The position numbers and the translations under genes are program-made. Of a stretch of DNA of 5,767 bases, positions 4,807 through 5,767 are shown in pieces. Source of the stretch: Nanobdellota archaeon (lineage in GTDB: Archaea; Nanobdellota; Nanobdellia; SCGC-AAA011-G17; GW2011-AR17). The DNA is taken from assembly GCA_016784245.1 (NCBI GenBank), contig JADHVA010000044.1, forward strand, positions 1-5,767, read 5' to 3'. Each line of letters begins with the position of its first letter. The first letter of the stretch is position 1. The notes under the pieces were generated by a model. The model was given only the letters and a program-made list of their open reading frames with translations. It made no database searches and was not told the DNA's origin.

Positions 4807-5493
4807 GTGATAGACCAATATTATTTACCAGTACTACTTGCAATAATCATTTCTTTTGCCAGCTATTATAGTCGTAAATTTAGTATTAAACACAAAGGAT
4901 ATTCAAGAAAAATAGTCTCCTTTTCTGCAGGAGTATCGATAACCTACGTCCTATTAGAACTTTTCCCTAACTTTACTGAAGCAGCTATCTCTTTAAGCCA
5001 ATTTATTTACATTTCAATCCCGTTAGGATTTATTATCCACCATATTATTGAGAAAGAAATTTATAAACATAATTCCAAAGTTGAACTAGTAAGAATGCTT
5101 TCTTTAGAAGAAACTGTGTTTTCATTCATCTACCACATTATTATTGGAATAATTTTGGTAACTTTCGCGAGAGGAAGCGCAACTGAAGCAATACTTTTCT
5201 CTATCCCCATGATCTCTTATACATTTCTAAGCAACCTTCCTGCCAATCCCCATCCACTAAAAATAAAAGCAATTTTTCTTTCACTAGCAACATTATTTGG
5301 ATCAGCAATAGCCATCATCTGGAGAGATATGCCAGCAGAAGTAGAATTCTCATTAATTGGAATTGCTATTGGGGTACTTCTTTATACAATCATCAGACAC
5401 CACATTCCATTCGGCAAAAAAGGCCACATTGGTTACTTTACACTAAGTTTTATTCTTTATACTATGTTAATAGTAGCTAGTTGGTATTTTTAG
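4807..5493 (+). CDS. ZIP-like multi-pass membrane protein, divergent
   Basis: A 228-residue protein with seven or eight predicted helices (about 6-22, 37-53, 64-83, 104-120, 127-142, 154-172, 181-197, 207-225). The segment SFSAGVSITYVLLELFPNF (38-56) resembles the helix of ZIP metal transporters, whose pattern is roughly F-x-A-G-V-x-x-x-x-x-L-x-E-L-x-P. The segment EETVFSFIYHIIIGI (101-115) has a His and a Gly spaced as in the metal-binding helix 4, but the usual HN-x-x-DG and HE-x-P residues are missing. It may therefore be a degenerate relative that no longer moves metal, or a separate family sharing the fold. The start is GTG, supported by a promoter box 23 bases upstream; the next in-frame ATG would remove the first three helices. 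It converges with the hydrolase-like gene, five bases apart. Confidence 0.65.
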   Translation: MIDQYYLPVLLAIIISFASYYSRKFSIKHKGYSRKIVSFSAGVSITYVLLELFPNFTEAAISLSQFIYISIPLGFIIHHIIEKEIYKHNSKVELVRMLSLEETVFSFIYHIIIGIILVTFARGSATEAILFSIPMISYTFLSNLPANPHPLKIKAIFLSLATLFGSAIAIIWRDMPAEVEFSLIGIAIGVLLYTIIRHHIPFGKKGHIGYFTLSFILYTMLIVASWYF

Positions 5494-5499
5494 AAAAAT
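5486..5499. terminator. Possible two-way terminator between convergent genes
   Basis: ATTTTT-AG-AAAAAT is a short perfect inverted repeat spanning the stop of the ZIP-like gene and the gap to the convergent gene. It gives a T run on each strand just after or at each stop codon. Archaeal termination often needs only a U run, so this could end both transcripts. In an AT-rich genome such a short repeat can also be chance. Confidence 0.35.
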
Positions 5500-5767
5500 T
5501 AATCTTTAAGAAAACCGATAATCTTTTCTGTAGTTTCAGGATATTTCTCTGGGTCAAGCACAGTATTATGCAAATTAGTATTTAATGTGTCAGTACACTT
5601 ACCTTTAATAATATACTCTTTAATACCATCAAGTTTAGAACTTTCTAAAGTTACAACCCCATCACCATCAAGATTATTTTCCATTAAACAACCTTGACTC
5701 CTAATATTATAAAAATCAACTAAATGAGATAATTGTTTACTGTTTAACCTAGTTAAGAAAACACTAT
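5499..5767 (-). CDS. C-terminal part of an alpha/beta hydrolase-like protein (partial, runs off the right edge)
   Basis: The minus-strand frame is open from the stop at 5499 to the window edge, giving 88 residues, so the ATG at 5684 is internal and not a start. The visible part begins SVFLTRLNS, a phrase common in esterases and lipases before their last strands. It continues with DGDGVVTLESSKLDG (residues 33-47), matching the strand and loop holding the catalytic acid, then IIKG and NLHNTVLDP (64-72), where the catalytic histidine is expected. It ends with YPETTEKIIGFLKD, the usual final helix. The nucleophile serine would lie outside the window. The substrate cannot be told. The match is from motif recognition only. 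No link to the redox genes is evident. Confidence 0.6.
   Translation of the reverse strand, partial: SVFLTRLNSKQLSHLVDFYNIRSQGCLMENNLDGDGVVTLESSKLDGIKEYIIKGKCTDTLNTNLHNTVLDPEKYPETTEKIIGFLKD

Noticed and set aside
5499..5684. A stand-alone 61-residue gene starting at the ATG at 5684
   Set aside because: The frame stays open upstream to the window edge and the upstream residues (SVFLTRLNS) fit the same hydrolase-like protein; no ribosome binding site precedes this ATG.

Overview
The window is AT-rich and looks like a piece of an archaeal genome. I favour a small-genome DPANN-type archaeon (Woesearchaeota or Pacearchaeota-like), but that is inference. Three putative promoters carry an archaeal-style (A)AAG-TTTATTAA or AT-TATTAA box. 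Two of them lie 22-23 bases before plus-strand start codons that have no ribosome binding site, as in leaderless archaeal transcripts. The minus-strand genes use strong GAGGTGAT-type ribosome binding sites and short lipoproteins with LIGC or VVGC lipoboxes.

Positions 1-4252 are one tightly packed minus-strand operon, read from 4183 down to 1. In order of transcription it holds a thioredoxin-fold lipoprotein (WCPTC), a CcdA-type membrane electron carrier in normal domain order, a lipoprotein MsrA, a DUF3179 lipoprotein with a CPLC motif, a 59-residue DUF2892-like membrane protein ending in CPVC, a 12-codon minigene, a second CcdA-type protein whose halves are in swapped order, and the start of another membrane-anchored protein cut by the window edge. 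Several junctions overlap (TAATG, ATGA, 8 or 14 bases), so co-translation is likely. The likely theme is moving electrons across the membrane to extracytoplasmic thiols and repairing oxidised methionine on surface proteins.

Positions 4184-4345 are the divergent control region. The minus-strand leader, predicted to start near 4252, contains three segments (A, B, C). B can pair with A to make a hairpin followed by a U run, or with C to bury the ribosome binding site of the first gene. This mutually exclusive arrangement looks like an attenuator or RNA switch.

Positions 4346-5493 carry two plus-strand membrane protein genes: a DoxX/MauE-like protein with a CGCYG motif, which fits the redox theme, and a divergent ZIP-like membrane protein. 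Each seems to have its own leaderless promoter with a shared TTAACCCCTAAA stretch. From the right edge to 5499 runs the C-terminal part of a minus-strand protein resembling an alpha/beta hydrolase, convergent with the ZIP-like gene.

The two most interesting points are the apparent circular permutation of the CcdA-type protein at 64-849 and the A/B/C leader RNA at 4184-4252.
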